From positions 1-64,000 of the forward strand of contig SAAO01000008.1 of NCBI GenBank assembly GCA_009929375.1: a DNA stretch of 64,000 nt, written 5' to 3'. Under the pieces are notes generated by a model. That model was not told where the DNA came from and searched no databases. It saw only the letters and a list, made by a program, of their open reading frames with translations. This document shows positions 18,752 through 30,211 of this stretch, in pieces (position 1 is the stretch's first letter; every line of letters begins with the position of its first letter). This DNA is from Bacteroidia bacterium. GTDB taxonomy: Bacteria; Bacteroidota; Bacteroidia; Bacteroidales; Paludibacteraceae. Position numbers and translations under genes: made by a program.

Positions 18752-21109
18752 ATGATAAAATCAAAATATATCTTCTCAATTCTAATTGCAATTTTGCTGC
18801 TACCGCAATCCGCATTTGCCGGATTCAAATTTCAAAGTGGCAAAATGGTACGTGCTGATATTTCTGTAAACGAATCGGAAGTGGTAAAAACGGCTTTCGG
18901 AATGTTTCAGAATGATTTTCTCCGTGTTTTCGATGCCGAAATACAGCAAAATTCCAAACAGGCTAAGTTGTTTATTGGTACGGTCGGACTTCAAAGTAAA
19001 GCCGAAAACTATGCTGATAAAGGCGAACTCGGATTGTTAAAACAGAAGCGTGAAGGTTTTCTGATTTTTGTAAAAGGAAATTCGCTTATAGTGCTTGGCA
19101 GCGATAAGCGAGGCACCGCTTACGGATTGCTTGAATTGTCGCGCATGATGGGTGTTTCACCATGGGAATGGTGGGCTGATTCGCCTGTGGAGAAACGAAA
19201 AGAACTTGATTTTCCGGATCATTTTCGCGTGATGCAATCGCCTTCGGTAAAGCACAGAGGCATTTTTATCAATGACGAAGACTGGGGATTGATGCCCTGG
19301 AGTTCGCAGAATTTCGAACCTTCGGACGTAAAAGGACGAATCGGTCCAAAAACGCATGCCAGAATCTTCGAACTGTTGTTGCGACTCCGTGCCAATACCT
19401 TCTGGCCGGCTATGCACGATTGTTCCGAAGCATTTTACCTCACGCCCGGAAACCGCAAAATGGCTGATAAATATGGTATTTATATAGGGACATCGCATTG
19501 TGAACCTATGCTCAGAAATACGAACGCTGAATGGAAAATTGCCGGAACGGGTGTTTATGATTTTGTGAATAATCGTGACAATGTGCTGAAATTCTGGGAA
19601 GAACGAACACGCGAACTGGCTGGTTCAGACAATATTTATACTTTGGGAATTCGTGGTGTGCACGATAGTAAAATGTTGGGTGCAAACACATTGCAGGAAC
19701 AAAAAGATGCACTTGACCAAATTCTGAAGACTCAGCGCGAAATGATATCCGATAATGTGAATCCGGATTTGGAGAAGGTTTCGCAGGTTTTTATTCCGTA
19801 CAAAGAAGTGTTGGATGTGTACAAAACTGGCTTACAGGTTCCTGAAGATGTGACGCTAATGTGGACCGACGATAATTACGGCTATATTCGTCATTTTCCC
19901 GACAGCGCTGAACAGACCCGAAAAGGCGGACATGGCATTTACAATCATCTTTCGTACTGGGGTCGCCCGCACGATTATCTCTGGCTTGCCAGCACACATC
20001 CGGCTCTGGTTTATACGCAAATGAAAATGGCCTACGATAAAGGTGTTCGCGATATGTGGATAATGAACGTGGGCGATATTAAACCTGCCGAATATCTGAT
20101 TGAACTGAGCATGGATATGGCGTGGAATATAAATGCGATTGAAAATAATATTGATGGGCTCGACAAGCATTTACAGAATTGGTTGATGCGGGAATTCGGA
20201 GAAAAAAATGCCACAGATTTACTTGCTGTAATGAACGAATATTACAGACTGGCTTATATCCGAAAACCTGAGTTTATGGGCAATACACGTACCGAGGAGC
20301 GTGATCCTGCATGGAAAGAAGTAAAAGATTTGCCATGGACTGAAACTGAAATTCTGGAGCGAATAGCACAATATAAGACTATAGATGAAAAAGTGCAGCA
20401 AATTTCAAAAACTATTCCCGAAGAAAAACGCGCTGTATGGTTTCAGCTGGTCGAATATCCGGTTCGTGCGGCTGCAAACATGAATTATAAGCATTTACAT
20501 GCGCAATTAGCCCGTCACTCCAAAAGTGACTGGAACAAAAGTGACACTGCTCACGACGAAATTGTAAAACTTAATGAATATTATAATTCATTGGCCGAAG
20601 GCAAATGGCGATTAATGATGGATGCCCGTCCGCGCAGGCTTGCTGTGTTCGATCGCGTAAAAAGAGCAGAAGCCGTGCAATCGCTTTGTGAAGGCGAAAA
20701 ATTGCTTTGTAAATGGAACGGAGTTGATTTTCATCGTTTCGAAGGTCCGAAGCCACTTGCTCATGGTTTGGGATACGAGCGAAAAGCTGTAAGTCTCTCG
20801 CCCAACACGACGCTGATTTACAATTTTGAAGTTTCGCAAACCGATTCGTTGAAAATCACAGTGGCACTTGCTCCGAATCATCCCGTAAACGGCAATACAT
20901 TGCGCTACGCCATTTCTCTGAATAATGAAAAACCTCAAATTGTAGATTTTCAAACACAGGGTCGCAGCGAAGAATGGAAAGAAAATGTACTTACCAATCA
21001 GGCATTGCGAACCACTATTCATGAAGTAAAACAAACAGGTAAGCAGACCTTGAGAATCACGGCTCTGGACGAAGGAGTTATTGTGGATCAGATAAAAATC
21101 AAAAATTAG
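18752..21109 (+). CDS. Glycoside hydrolase family 115, alpha-glucuronidase
   Basis: Exported enzyme expected to remove (4-O-methyl)glucuronic acid side chains from xylan. A signal peptide lies at about 1-23. The N-terminal domain is GH67N-like (VLGSDKRGTAYGLLELSRMMGVSPWEWW). The GH115 catalytic region has HRGIFINDEDWGLMPWS, LRLRANTFWPAMHD, YGIYIGTSHCEPMLRN, MWTDDNYGYIRHFPD, and HGIYNHLSYWGRPHDYLWL. The C-terminal part ends in a beta-sandwich. The family assignment is strong. It is convergent with the GH2 gene and separated from it by a hairpin. With the GH2 enzyme and a hybrid regulator nearby, it suggests hemicellulose or plant glycan use. Confidence 0.92.
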   Translation: MIKSKYIFSILIAILLLPQSAFAGFKFQSGKMVRADISVNESEVVKTAFGMFQNDFLRVFDAEIQQNSKQAKLFIGTVGLQSKAENYADKGELGLLKQKREGFLIFVKGNSLIVLGSDKRGTAYGLLELSRMMGVSPWEWWADSPVEKRKELDFPDHFRVMQSPSVKHRGIFINDEDWGLMPWSSQNFEPSDVKGRIGPKTHARIFELLLRLRANTFWPAMHDCSEAFYLTPGNRKMADKYGIYIGTSHCEPMLRNTNAEWKIAGTGVYDFVNNRDNVLKFWEERTRELAGSDNIYTLGIRGVHDSKMLGANTLQEQKDALDQILKTQREMISDNVNPDLEKVSQVFIPYKEVLDVYKTGLQVPEDVTLMWTDDNYGYIRHFPDSAEQTRKGGHGIYNHLSYWGRPHDYLWLASTHPALVYTQMKMAYDKGVRDMWIMNVGDIKPAEYLIELSMDMAWNINAIENNIDGLDKHLQNWLMREFGEKNATDLLAVMNEYYRLAYIRKPEFMGNTRTEERDPAWKEVKDLPWTETEILERIAQYKTIDEKVQQISKTIPEEKRAVWFQLVEYPVRAAANMNYKHLHAQLARHSKSDWNKSDTAHDEIVKLNEYYNSLAEGKWRLMMDARPRRLAVFDRVKRAEAVQSLCEGEKLLCKWNGVDFHRFEGPKPLAHGLGYERKAVSLSPNTTLIYNFEVSQTDSLKITVALAPNHPVNGNTLRYAISLNNEKPQIVDFQTQGRSEEWKENVLTNQALRTTIHEVKQTGKQTLRITALDEGVIVDQIKIKN

Positions 21110-21127
21110 ACAAACCTGTAAATAGAA

Positions 21128-21160
21128 AATGGCGCTAAAGATAAAATCTTTAACGCCATT
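21128..21160. terminator. Terminator between convergent GH115 and GH2 genes
   Basis: A 15-bp imperfect stem (AATGGCGCTAAAGAT with ATCTTTAACGCCATT, one mismatch) around a three-base loop. It is not followed by a long T-run. Confidence 0.6.
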
Positions 21161-21176
21161 ATCAGGGATTTATGTC

Positions 21177-23660
21177 TTACTCAAAGCTAATCTTTGTCTC
21201 TACTGATTTCAGCAATGGAGAAGTAAATTTGAGATTCACCTCACCTTTTTCGCTGGCTTTGATGTAGGCCAGAATCTGTCCGTTGAAAACACGATGACGA
21301 TTGTCAGTGTAGTCGCTCATGTCCGAGTTGTTGCTGGCTTCGAGACCAAGCAAGCGGGCGGGACCGGCTATATGACAGGTCACTTCATTGTCGGCAAGCA
21401 TTACAGGTACTCCATCTTCGTCCACTACTTCAATTACAACCTGTGCGAGTCCGTTTTCGTTCAACCCAGAATTGATTTGCTTTTTAATTTTAAGCGCATA
21501 GGGACGTTTCGACGATTGAATGCTGTAACGGGCAATTTCTTTACCGCTTTTATCCATTCCCAAAACTTCCAGTTTACCGTCGGTATAAGGAATATCCCAA
21601 TAAATAATGCCTGTGCTTTTATCGTAGTCTTTGGTTGCGCCCACTTCTTTTCCATTGAGCATTAGTCGTGCTTTGGCGGCATTGGTATAAGTCACCACAC
21701 GAATCATTTGCCCTTCGTTGTAATTCCAAACCGGCCATGCGTCCATCGACGGGCGTTGCTCGCGGCGACCCTGCGAAGCTTCGAGTTGCGACCAGACATC
21801 TGCATTGTGCGAAGATACGCCTGCTCCGGGAGCCGGATAAGTGCCGATATAAGCCATGGGTTTGTCCGACCAGAGCGACTGACGGAAGTAGCCTCTTGGT
21901 TTTACAAATCCGCCAAAATCGAGCAGTCCCGAATAAAAACCACGCGAAGGCCAGCGTCCTGATTCACCCAGATAGTCGATACCCGTCCAAAGGAATTGTC
22001 CGAAAATAAACTCATTGTCGGTCACAGCTTTCCATGCATCCAGATCGTGGCGGTTTTCGCTGCCGAAAATAACGCGTTTCGGATATTTTTCGTGATCGGT
22101 TTTGTACATGCTTTCGGTATAATTGTAACCTGCAATGTCGAGCGCCGAAGGATATTCGGTTTCGTTGGACATGGCCACACCGGCCAAACCTGCTGTTACA
22201 GGACGTGAAGGGTCGTGTTTTCTGACTACTGCTGCCAGACGTTTGGCAATAGCCCCAAGTCGCATCGCATCAGGTGCATCTTTTTTATATCCGCCAAAAA
22301 TTGGTTGGGTAAATCCGGTTTCTTTTCCTCCGGCAAGTACAGGGTGCGAATACGGATCGTTTGGATAATCCACTTCGTTGCCTATGCTCCATGCAAAAAT
22401 GGAAATGTGGTTGCGGTCGCGGCGTACCATGTCGGCAAGGTCGCGTTCGCCCCATTCTTCGAAAAAGTCAAACGTTCCCTGAAAGCCCGGAGTGCCTACA
22501 TTCCAGCCTTCGAGCCATTTGCGTTTTGGGAATTCCCATTCGTCGAAAGCTTCGTTCATAACCAAAAGTCCGATTTCGTCACAAATTTCGTACAGATGCG
22601 AAGCCTGCGGATTGTGACTTGTGCGTATGGCGTTACAACCAAGCTCTTTCAGTGTCAGTAGGCGACGTTTCCACACTTCTTTGTACGAAGCAGCGCCAAG
22701 CACACCTGCGTCGTGGTGCAGACACACACCTTTTACTTTCATCCATTCGCCATTCAGTGCAAAACCCTTGTTAGGGTCGAACGTGTATGTGCGGAATCCG
22801 GTACGTGTAGTCGACTGATCAATCAGTTTACCATTCTGATATACCTTTGTTTTTAAAGTATATAAGGCGGGTTTGTCAAGGCTCCAAAGTTCCGGATTCT
22901 TGATTTTAATTTTGCTTGTGGCCTTGTTTTCGTTTCCGACAGCTGCTTTGAGAGTGGTTTTGCTTTTTCCGGCCACTTTGCCTGCTGGCGAAATAAGTTC
23001 GTTTTCAATCACCACGTTAGCTGTTTTTCCTGTGCTGTTGGTAATGTCTACCGACACATTCAAAGTGCCGCTTTTATTGCCCGAAGTTTCGGGATGCACA
23101 TACACGCCCCATTGCGAAATGTGTACAGGATTGGCATAAACCAAATATACGTCGCGATAAATGCCTGAACCTGTGTACCAACGCGAATCGGCCGACTGAC
23201 TGTGATCCACGCGAACGCTAATGACATTGTCCTGTCCGAAATTGATGTGTGGAGTGGCATCGTAAGCAAACGAAATATAACCATTTGGACGTTTGCCGAG
23301 TAACTGACCATTCAGATATACTTCGCTGCGGTTATAAACGCCTTCGAAATATAAATATACATTTTTTCCGTTGCGTTCAGCAGGAATGTTGATGGTTTTG
23401 CGATACCAGCCAATTCCGCCGGGCAGGTAGCCTGTAGCACTTGCCAGAGTGGGGCTGTGCTGACCACGAATGCTCCAATCGTGAGGCAGACTCACCGTTT
23501 GCCAGCGATGATCATTGAAGTTCTTATTAATCGCTTCGTGGTTGGCATTGTTCGAGAATTTCCATAAAGAATTTATTCGTTCCGATTCGCCAAATGATAG
23601 CTGAGCTTGCATTTGTATGACCAGAAAAAGTGAAAATGTAAGTAAAAAAATCTTCTTCAT
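21177..23660 (-). CDS. Glycoside hydrolase family 2, beta-galactosidase-like
   Basis: An 827-residue exported retaining glycosidase. A signal peptide covers about 1-19. It has a GH2 sugar-binding domain (LPHDWSIRG, GGIGWYRKTI, VYLNGQLLGKRPNGY), an Ig-like domain, and a TIM barrel starting GVCLHHDAG. Glu429 in SIGNEVDYP is the acid/base and Glu535 in VIFGSENRHD the nucleophile. After the barrel come DUF4982-like (ARLMLNGKEVGATKDY) and Ig-like (VVIEVVDEDGVPV) domains, as in many Bacteroidetes GH2 proteins. Beta-galactosidase is the default guess, but related members act on other beta-glycosides. It is transcribed away from the hybrid regulator at 23958, which is its likely regulator. Confidence 0.92.
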   Translation of the reverse strand: MKKIFLLTFSLFLVIQMQAQLSFGESERINSLWKFSNNANHEAINKNFNDHRWQTVSLPHDWSIRGQHSPTLASATGYLPGGIGWYRKTINIPAERNGKNVYLYFEGVYNRSEVYLNGQLLGKRPNGYISFAYDATPHINFGQDNVISVRVDHSQSADSRWYTGSGIYRDVYLVYANPVHISQWGVYVHPETSGNKSGTLNVSVDITNSTGKTANVVIENELISPAGKVAGKSKTTLKAAVGNENKATSKIKIKNPELWSLDKPALYTLKTKVYQNGKLIDQSTTRTGFRTYTFDPNKGFALNGEWMKVKGVCLHHDAGVLGAASYKEVWKRRLLTLKELGCNAIRTSHNPQASHLYEICDEIGLLVMNEAFDEWEFPKRKWLEGWNVGTPGFQGTFDFFEEWGERDLADMVRRDRNHISIFAWSIGNEVDYPNDPYSHPVLAGGKETGFTQPIFGGYKKDAPDAMRLGAIAKRLAAVVRKHDPSRPVTAGLAGVAMSNETEYPSALDIAGYNYTESMYKTDHEKYPKRVIFGSENRHDLDAWKAVTDNEFIFGQFLWTGIDYLGESGRWPSRGFYSGLLDFGGFVKPRGYFRQSLWSDKPMAYIGTYPAPGAGVSSHNADVWSQLEASQGRREQRPSMDAWPVWNYNEGQMIRVVTYTNAAKARLMLNGKEVGATKDYDKSTGIIYWDIPYTDGKLEVLGMDKSGKEIARYSIQSSKRPYALKIKKQINSGLNENGLAQVVIEVVDEDGVPVMLADNEVTCHIAGPARLLGLEASNNSDMSDYTDNRHRVFNGQILAYIKASEKGEVNLKFTSPLLKSVETKISFE

Positions 23661-23719
23661 AACCTTAAAAAATAATTGAATAGTTTTCTGTTAAAACATG
23701 TGTTTTTCAAAACGGAAAC

Positions 23720-23727
23720 CAAAAATA
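23720..23727 (-). promoter_or_regulatory. Candidate -7 element for the GH2 gene
   Basis: The minus strand reads TATTTTTG here, matching TAnnTTTG, about 60 bases before the GH2 start. No convincing -33 partner was found. Confidence 0.3.
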
Positions 23728-23762
23728 GAAAATAAAACAGAGCAATCTTTTGACATGCAAAA

Positions 23763-23782
23763 GGTTTACAAATTTGTACACC
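23763..23782. promoter_or_regulatory. Operator-like palindrome in the GH2/regulator divergent region
   Basis: A 20-bp inverted repeat with one mismatched pair out of ten, centred on TACAAATTTGTA. It lies between the GH2 gene and the hybrid regulator. GTACAAAT-type half-sites also occur in the divergent region of the second hybrid regulator. Confidence 0.35.
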
Positions 23783-23957
23783 TTATTGATTTGTTTTTCC
23801 TCTAAGAAAGCTGTTCGGATTGTGTTACAGCTTATATTGAATGCATATTTTGTATGATTAAAATCAATATTTAGAGCAAAAAATCATTTTTATTGCTTTA
23901 TATTCGCATTCGGATTATATCCGGCCTGAAAATTTGTATCAAGGAAAAATCACATTC

Positions 23958-26900
23958 ATGCGCAGTTACAAAGCTTTATTCAATATTTTGACGTTTTTGG
24001 CATTGTCAGTTACAGTGCTGAAATCCGAAAATCAGCCCACCATCGATCATATTACGTCGAACAATGGATTGTCGCACAATACCATACGTTGTATGTTGCA
24101 GGATACCACGGGTTTTCTGTGGTTTGGTTCGCTCAACGGGCTTAACCGTTATGATGGACATAAAATAAAAACCCTCAATCCCGTCAATGCAAATGTAAAT
24201 TCTCTCTCGAGCGGAAAAATCAAGGAATTATATCAGGATAGCCGTGGTTACATTTGGGTACGCACCTACAGCGACATTATCCACTGTTACAATCCTTACA
24301 GCGAAAGTTTTTTACCTTTATTTTCAACCCGTGCCGAACGTCAGGCACGTCATAATCTTTTTTACGAGGATAAGGAAAAAAATGTGTGGCTCGGAGGTAC
24401 AGGTTCGGGTTGTGTGAGAATTTCTTTTTCCGGCGAAAAAATTGAAACAAAACAATTTCTTTCCAATTCACCGCAAACAGGTATCGCTTCGGATACGGTA
24501 AACGACATTTTCGAGGATAGTAAACTGAATGTATGGATACTGACATCGAATGGCATTAGCCTGTACGAAAACCAGCGAATGAAACTCATGGAATGTCGTG
24601 CGGGAGCATCGCGAAATTTTCTGAAAGCCTACGAAGCCAATGGGAAAATTTATTTTATTGCCGACAACGGTTATGTAATTGCTTACGATCCTGCTAAACA
24701 GAAAATCTCGGATTATTATAATTTGCCTACAGGAACACAGGTTTTTCGTACCGCAATGTTTGGGAAAGATCGTGTGCTTTTGTCTACTTCGAAAGGCGTA
24801 TATATGTTTTTGGTAAAAACAGGTCAGTTTCTGACCTCCGAAATGTTTGCCGGAGAAAAAATTGGAGGCAATGCAGGCTTTCAGAAAGATAAATCCGGAA
24901 ATTTGTGGATTTATAACTTAACCGGAAATGTGTGGCTGATGCATTCGGGAGCTGCGGTAAAAAAACTCAATCTGATTCCGCCACAGGTTTTACAACTGAT
25001 TGATGAGGAAAGATATCAGTTTCTGGCCGACCGTTTTGGCAATGTGTGGATCACCACTTACGGAAACGGTTTATTCCGCTATACAATTGCCGATGGAAAA
25101 CTCACACATTTTGCTTACGATAAAAATATTCGTGGTATTAGTTCCAATTACCTGCTTTCCATAGCCCTCGACAGAAACGACAATATCTGGGTGGGAACCG
25201 AAAGTATGGGAATAAATAAACTGTCCTTCGCAAATCGTGATGTACAGATGATTTACCCGGATATTACGCACAAACAAAAAAACGGAAATGTGGTTCGTTC
25301 GCTGTTCGAAGATCACAAGGGAAATATCTGGGTGGGAACCAAATCAGGTAGCCTGTATCGTTACAATGCCGATTTGTCGCAACGGACAGTGATATTCGAA
25401 AACGGTTACAATGTATATAGTTTGCTCGAAGACAATGCCGGAAATATCTGGATAGCCACGCGCGGAAACGGACTTATGCAGCTTCCGCAGGGACAATACC
25501 GCAATCCGCTATTTCATACACATTCTGCAAACCCCGGAAGTTTGAGCAGTAACAGTGTGTTCTCGATGATTTTCGACCGTCGCGGGCGCTTGTGGACAGC
25601 AACTTTTGGTGGAGGTGTGTCGGTGAAACTGAACAAGGAGGGCGTTGATAATTTCAGAACATTTTTCAATAATGATGAATGGATAAGATTTACCCGTTAT
25701 GTGTTCGAAGATAACAGTGGCGATATCTGGGTGGCAACTACTAACGGAATTCTGAGATTTAATCCGGATGATTTGCTGGCCAATCCTAAGGCTTACAGTT
25801 ACTACACTTTTGATCCGGAGTCGGATAATGGACTCAGTAATCCGGAAGTGCGCTATATTTTTCAGGATTCAAAAAACAATATATGGCTTGCTACTGCAGG
25901 CGGTGGATTGAATAAGTTTGTAAGGGAAACACCTTCCGGAAATGCAGTTTTCGAAACTTACCGCAATCAGCAGGGAATTGCAAACGACAACATTATGTCG
26001 GTGCTTGAAGATGGAAGTGGCATGCTTTGGGTGAGTACCGAAAGTGGTTTGCACATGTTCAATCCCGAAACAAAGTTGTTCAGATATTTCAGGTTTACCG
26101 ACGATTTTTCATCCAATACATTTTCCGAATCAACAGCATTCAGATGCCGTGATGGACGCTTGTTGTGGGGAAGCCTGAATGGTTTCTATGCTTTTCATCC
26201 TTCTGCAATACATAAGGAACCTGAGTTTGTCGATAAAGTTGTGCTTACAGGATTCTTTATTTACGATGTGGAAGCTGCTATCGGTGATAAAAAAGCACCT
26301 TTGCTAAAATCGGTTTCCTACTCCGATAAAATTGTGTTGAATGCCTCGGATAAAGTGTTTCACATCGAATTTTCGACGCTGAACTTCACCGATCCTAAGG
26401 CAAATCAGTTTATGTATATTCTCGAAAATTATGAAAAACGCTGGAATAGTTCGGGAGCTTACAATGTGGCTACTTACCGTAATGTACCACCGGGAAAATA
26501 TATTTTCAGAGTAAAAAGCGTAAACAGCGATGGTGTCTGGAGCGAGAATGAAACGACGCTACGTGTTGTCATTCGTCCGCCTTTCTGGGCCTCTGTTCCG
26601 GCCTATATCATCTATTTTATCCTGTTGTTGCTTGCGGCATATTTTGCTTTCCGTTTGGTTCTAAAATTCAACAGGCTGAACAATGCTGTGAAGGTTGAAC
26701 GTCAGCTCACTGATTACAAATTGCGCTTTTTTACAAATATCAGTCACGAATTCCGCACGCCGCTTACACTTATTAAAGGAAGTGTGGATACGCTTAATGA
26801 AATCAGGGAAAAACTGTCGGCTCCCATGCAGAAACTGGTGGGCGAACTTGATAAGAATACGTCCCACATGATGCGACTTATCGAACAGTTGCTTGAGTTC

Positions 26901-28307
26901 CGTAAACTTCAGAACAATAAGCAGAAGCTTAATCTGCAGAAAATGGATGTGGTGGCATTCCTGAAAGATATTTACGACAGTTTCAGTAATGTGGCTGTAA
27001 AAATGAATATCGATTATCGAATTGTGACGCATCCTGACACCATTGAAATGTATATCGATGCCAATAAAGTGGATAAAATTGTGTTCAATCTGCTTTCGAA
27101 TGCATTTAAATTTACAGCCCGTGGTGGAAAAATTACATTGATGGTGGACGCACTTGAAAAAGAGAATATGTTACGCATTTCTCTGGCCGATAATGGAATA
27201 GGTGTGCCACGCGAAAAACAGAACCTGCTTTTCAGCCGTTTTATGCAGGCTAACTTCTCAGCTTCGGGTACAGGTATCGGTCTGTCGCTTGTCAATGAGT
27301 TTACAGCACTGCATAAAGGTACTGTGCAATTTGCCGAAAACGAAGGTGGCGGGTCTGTGTTTACTGTAATGTTACCTTTGGGAGCCGAATTGTACGAAAA
27401 AGAAGATTTTGTGAATGAAGAAGTGGTCGTGCGTAACAGTCCAAACAGTGAAGTGTATCATATTTCGGATTTTATTCAGCCCGAATTGGAAAATGTGGCT
27501 TTGAGCCTTATGGTACACGAACCTGTAGCCGGTAAAAAATACCGCGTGCTGGTGATTGACGATAACGACGATATCCGCGAATTCCTGACGGTTAAACTAT
27601 CGCCCTATTTCGAGGTGATTACCGCTGTGGATGGCAATGAAGGTATTAAGCGAAGTGTAAACGAAGATCCTGATCTGATTATTTGTGATGTGATGATGCC
27701 GGGCATGAATGGTTTTGAACTTACCAAAATGCTCAAGGATAATTTCGAAACCTGTCATATTCCGGTGATTTTGCTTACGGCTTATGTGTCCGACGAGCAT
27801 CACACCGAAGGAGTGGAAGCTGGGGCCGATGCTTATATCAGCAAACCTTTCAGCATGAAGCACCTTATGCTGCAGATCAATAAGTTGCTCGAAAAACGCG
27901 AACTCCTGCACAAACATTATTCAGGCAGTGTGGTTATCGACGAAAATGCAGCGGAAGAGGCTGATGAAAGTACACGATTGCCCGAAAAGGACATTCAGTT
28001 TATGCGATTGGTGGAAGAGTTGCTGGCCAAGCATATTGCCGATCCCGACTTTTCTGTCGACGATTTTGCAGCCATGACCAATACAGGGCGTACATTGTTT
28101 TTCAAAAAAATAAAATCGCTTACAGGTCATTCTCCTAACGAATTTATCAGGTATCGCCGTATGAAAATGGCTGCCGAACTGCTTAAAACGTATAAATATA
28201 ACGTATCTGAGGTGTCGTACATGGTCGGTATCAACGATCCGTTCTATTTCAGTAAATGTTTCAAAGCCCAGTTTGGCTGTTCGCCTTCGAAATATCTTAA
28301 TTCGTAA
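23958..28307 (+). CDS. Hybrid two-component regulator (propeller, kinase, receiver, AraC)
   Basis: A membrane glycan sensor of about 1449 residues. After a signal peptide come two seven-bladed propellers built from Reg_prop repeats (pattern GNIWVGTxxxGL), then a Y_Y_Y domain (NVPPGKYIFRVKSVNSDG), and a membrane helix (AYIIYFILLLLAAYFAF). Cytoplasmic parts are the kinase with His930 in NISHEFRTPLTL, an ATPase domain (DNGIGV, GTGIGLSLV), a receiver with Asp1244 in LIICDVMMPGMNG, and an AraC helix-turn-helix ending CFKAQFGCSPSKYL. The ATG at 23958 is chosen over a TTG at 23934 because the signal peptide starts there. It probably binds an oligosaccharide and controls the divergent GH2 gene. Confidence 0.95.
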   Translation: MRSYKALFNILTFLALSVTVLKSENQPTIDHITSNNGLSHNTIRCMLQDTTGFLWFGSLNGLNRYDGHKIKTLNPVNANVNSLSSGKIKELYQDSRGYIWVRTYSDIIHCYNPYSESFLPLFSTRAERQARHNLFYEDKEKNVWLGGTGSGCVRISFSGEKIETKQFLSNSPQTGIASDTVNDIFEDSKLNVWILTSNGISLYENQRMKLMECRAGASRNFLKAYEANGKIYFIADNGYVIAYDPAKQKISDYYNLPTGTQVFRTAMFGKDRVLLSTSKGVYMFLVKTGQFLTSEMFAGEKIGGNAGFQKDKSGNLWIYNLTGNVWLMHSGAAVKKLNLIPPQVLQLIDEERYQFLADRFGNVWITTYGNGLFRYTIADGKLTHFAYDKNIRGISSNYLLSIALDRNDNIWVGTESMGINKLSFANRDVQMIYPDITHKQKNGNVVRSLFEDHKGNIWVGTKSGSLYRYNADLSQRTVIFENGYNVYSLLEDNAGNIWIATRGNGLMQLPQGQYRNPLFHTHSANPGSLSSNSVFSMIFDRRGRLWTATFGGGVSVKLNKEGVDNFRTFFNNDEWIRFTRYVFEDNSGDIWVATTNGILRFNPDDLLANPKAYSYYTFDPESDNGLSNPEVRYIFQDSKNNIWLATAGGGLNKFVRETPSGNAVFETYRNQQGIANDNIMSVLEDGSGMLWVSTESGLHMFNPETKLFRYFRFTDDFSSNTFSESTAFRCRDGRLLWGSLNGFYAFHPSAIHKEPEFVDKVVLTGFFIYDVEAAIGDKKAPLLKSVSYSDKIVLNASDKVFHIEFSTLNFTDPKANQFMYILENYEKRWNSSGAYNVATYRNVPPGKYIFRVKSVNSDGVWSENETTLRVVIRPPFWASVPAYIIYFILLLLAAYFAFRLVLKFNRLNNAVKVERQLTDYKLRFFTNISHEFRTPLTLIKGSVDTLNEIREKLSAPMQKLVGELDKNTSHMMRLIEQLLEFRKLQNNKQKLNLQKMDVVAFLKDIYDSFSNVAVKMNIDYRIVTHPDTIEMYIDANKVDKIVFNLLSNAFKFTARGGKITLMVDALEKENMLRISLADNGIGVPREKQNLLFSRFMQANFSASGTGIGLSLVNEFTALHKGTVQFAENEGGGSVFTVMLPLGAELYEKEDFVNEEVVVRNSPNSEVYHISDFIQPELENVALSLMVHEPVAGKKYRVLVIDDNDDIREFLTVKLSPYFEVITAVDGNEGIKRSVNEDPDLIICDVMMPGMNGFELTKMLKDNFETCHIPVILLTAYVSDEHHTEGVEAGADAYISKPFSMKHLMLQINKLLEKRELLHKHYSGSVVIDENAAEEADESTRLPEKDIQFMRLVEELLAKHIADPDFSVDDFAAMTNTGRTLFFKKIKSLTGHSPNEFIRYRRMKMAAELLKTYKYNVSEVSYMVGINDPFYFSKCFKAQFGCSPSKYLNS

Positions 28308-28316
28308 CTCAAACTC

Positions 28317-28355
28317 AAATGCAACCGTAAATAAACCTGCGGTTGCATTTTTTTT
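28317..28355 (+). terminator. Intrinsic terminator
   Basis: An 11-bp stem (AAATGCAACCG with CGGTTGCATTT) is followed directly by a T-run, just after the hybrid regulator. Confidence 0.88.
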
Positions 28356-28486
28356 CTGTAATAACCTTTTTACCACACAAAACAATATTTTTTGTTATCT
28401 GCTTAGATTTTGTTTAATAATGCAAAAACTTATTAACCCCGGACAAAGACGGGCGAAATTGTGTAAAATATATCAAAAATTGTGAC

Positions 28487-28494
28487 TAACTTTG
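28487..28494 (+). promoter_or_regulatory. Candidate -7 element for eno
   Basis: TAACTTTG matches TAnnTTTG. It lies about 105 bases before the ATG, which would give eno a leader of about 100 nucleotides. Confidence 0.45.
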
Positions 28495-28592
28495 CAGCGC
28501 TAAAAATAAAGGCTTATTTCGTGAACTTCGGGCGAGCTAAAGCGTTTATTATCTTGCAGATTGAATCATATCAGAAATTAATTTCAATATAA

Positions 28593-29879
<1,287 letters not shown>

Positions 29880-29920
29880 GAAATTCTGACAGTTTTAAAC
29901 TGACAAATTTTATTCGCTTT

Positions 29921-29954
29921 AAAGAGCTGTCTGACATTCAGGCGGCTCTTTTTT
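29921..29954 (+). terminator. Intrinsic terminator after eno
   Basis: A stem of about 12 bp, including G-T pairs (AAGAGCTGTCTG with CAGGCGGCTCTT), is followed by TTTT. Confidence 0.8.
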
Positions 29955-30211
29955 CATTTCTTACGTTAAGCTTATTAAAAGTTAGCACTGTGTCTGCTTA
30001 AAACCCGTTAAGCGCTGAATTACAACGTTAAATTTAGAAAAATATCTATATGTTCAAAAGTCATGGGAACATTTTTTGTATAAATTCGCATACCACAAAT
30101 GAGGAACGTATACTGTGGAGCCTTAGCATTTTTTGATGTTTTATAGCTGTTCGTTCTCCTTTTTTGTTATTGAAGAAATAAAAAGTATTAACCATAAAAA
30201 ATTTCAACTTT
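29955..30211. other. Intergenic stretch upstream of the HtrA gene
   Basis: Together with the eno terminator this makes a 332-base gene-free gap. It is AT-rich. No TAnnTTTG with a good -33 and no extended palindrome was found, so the htrA promoter, possibly stress-controlled, cannot be placed. Confidence 0.4.
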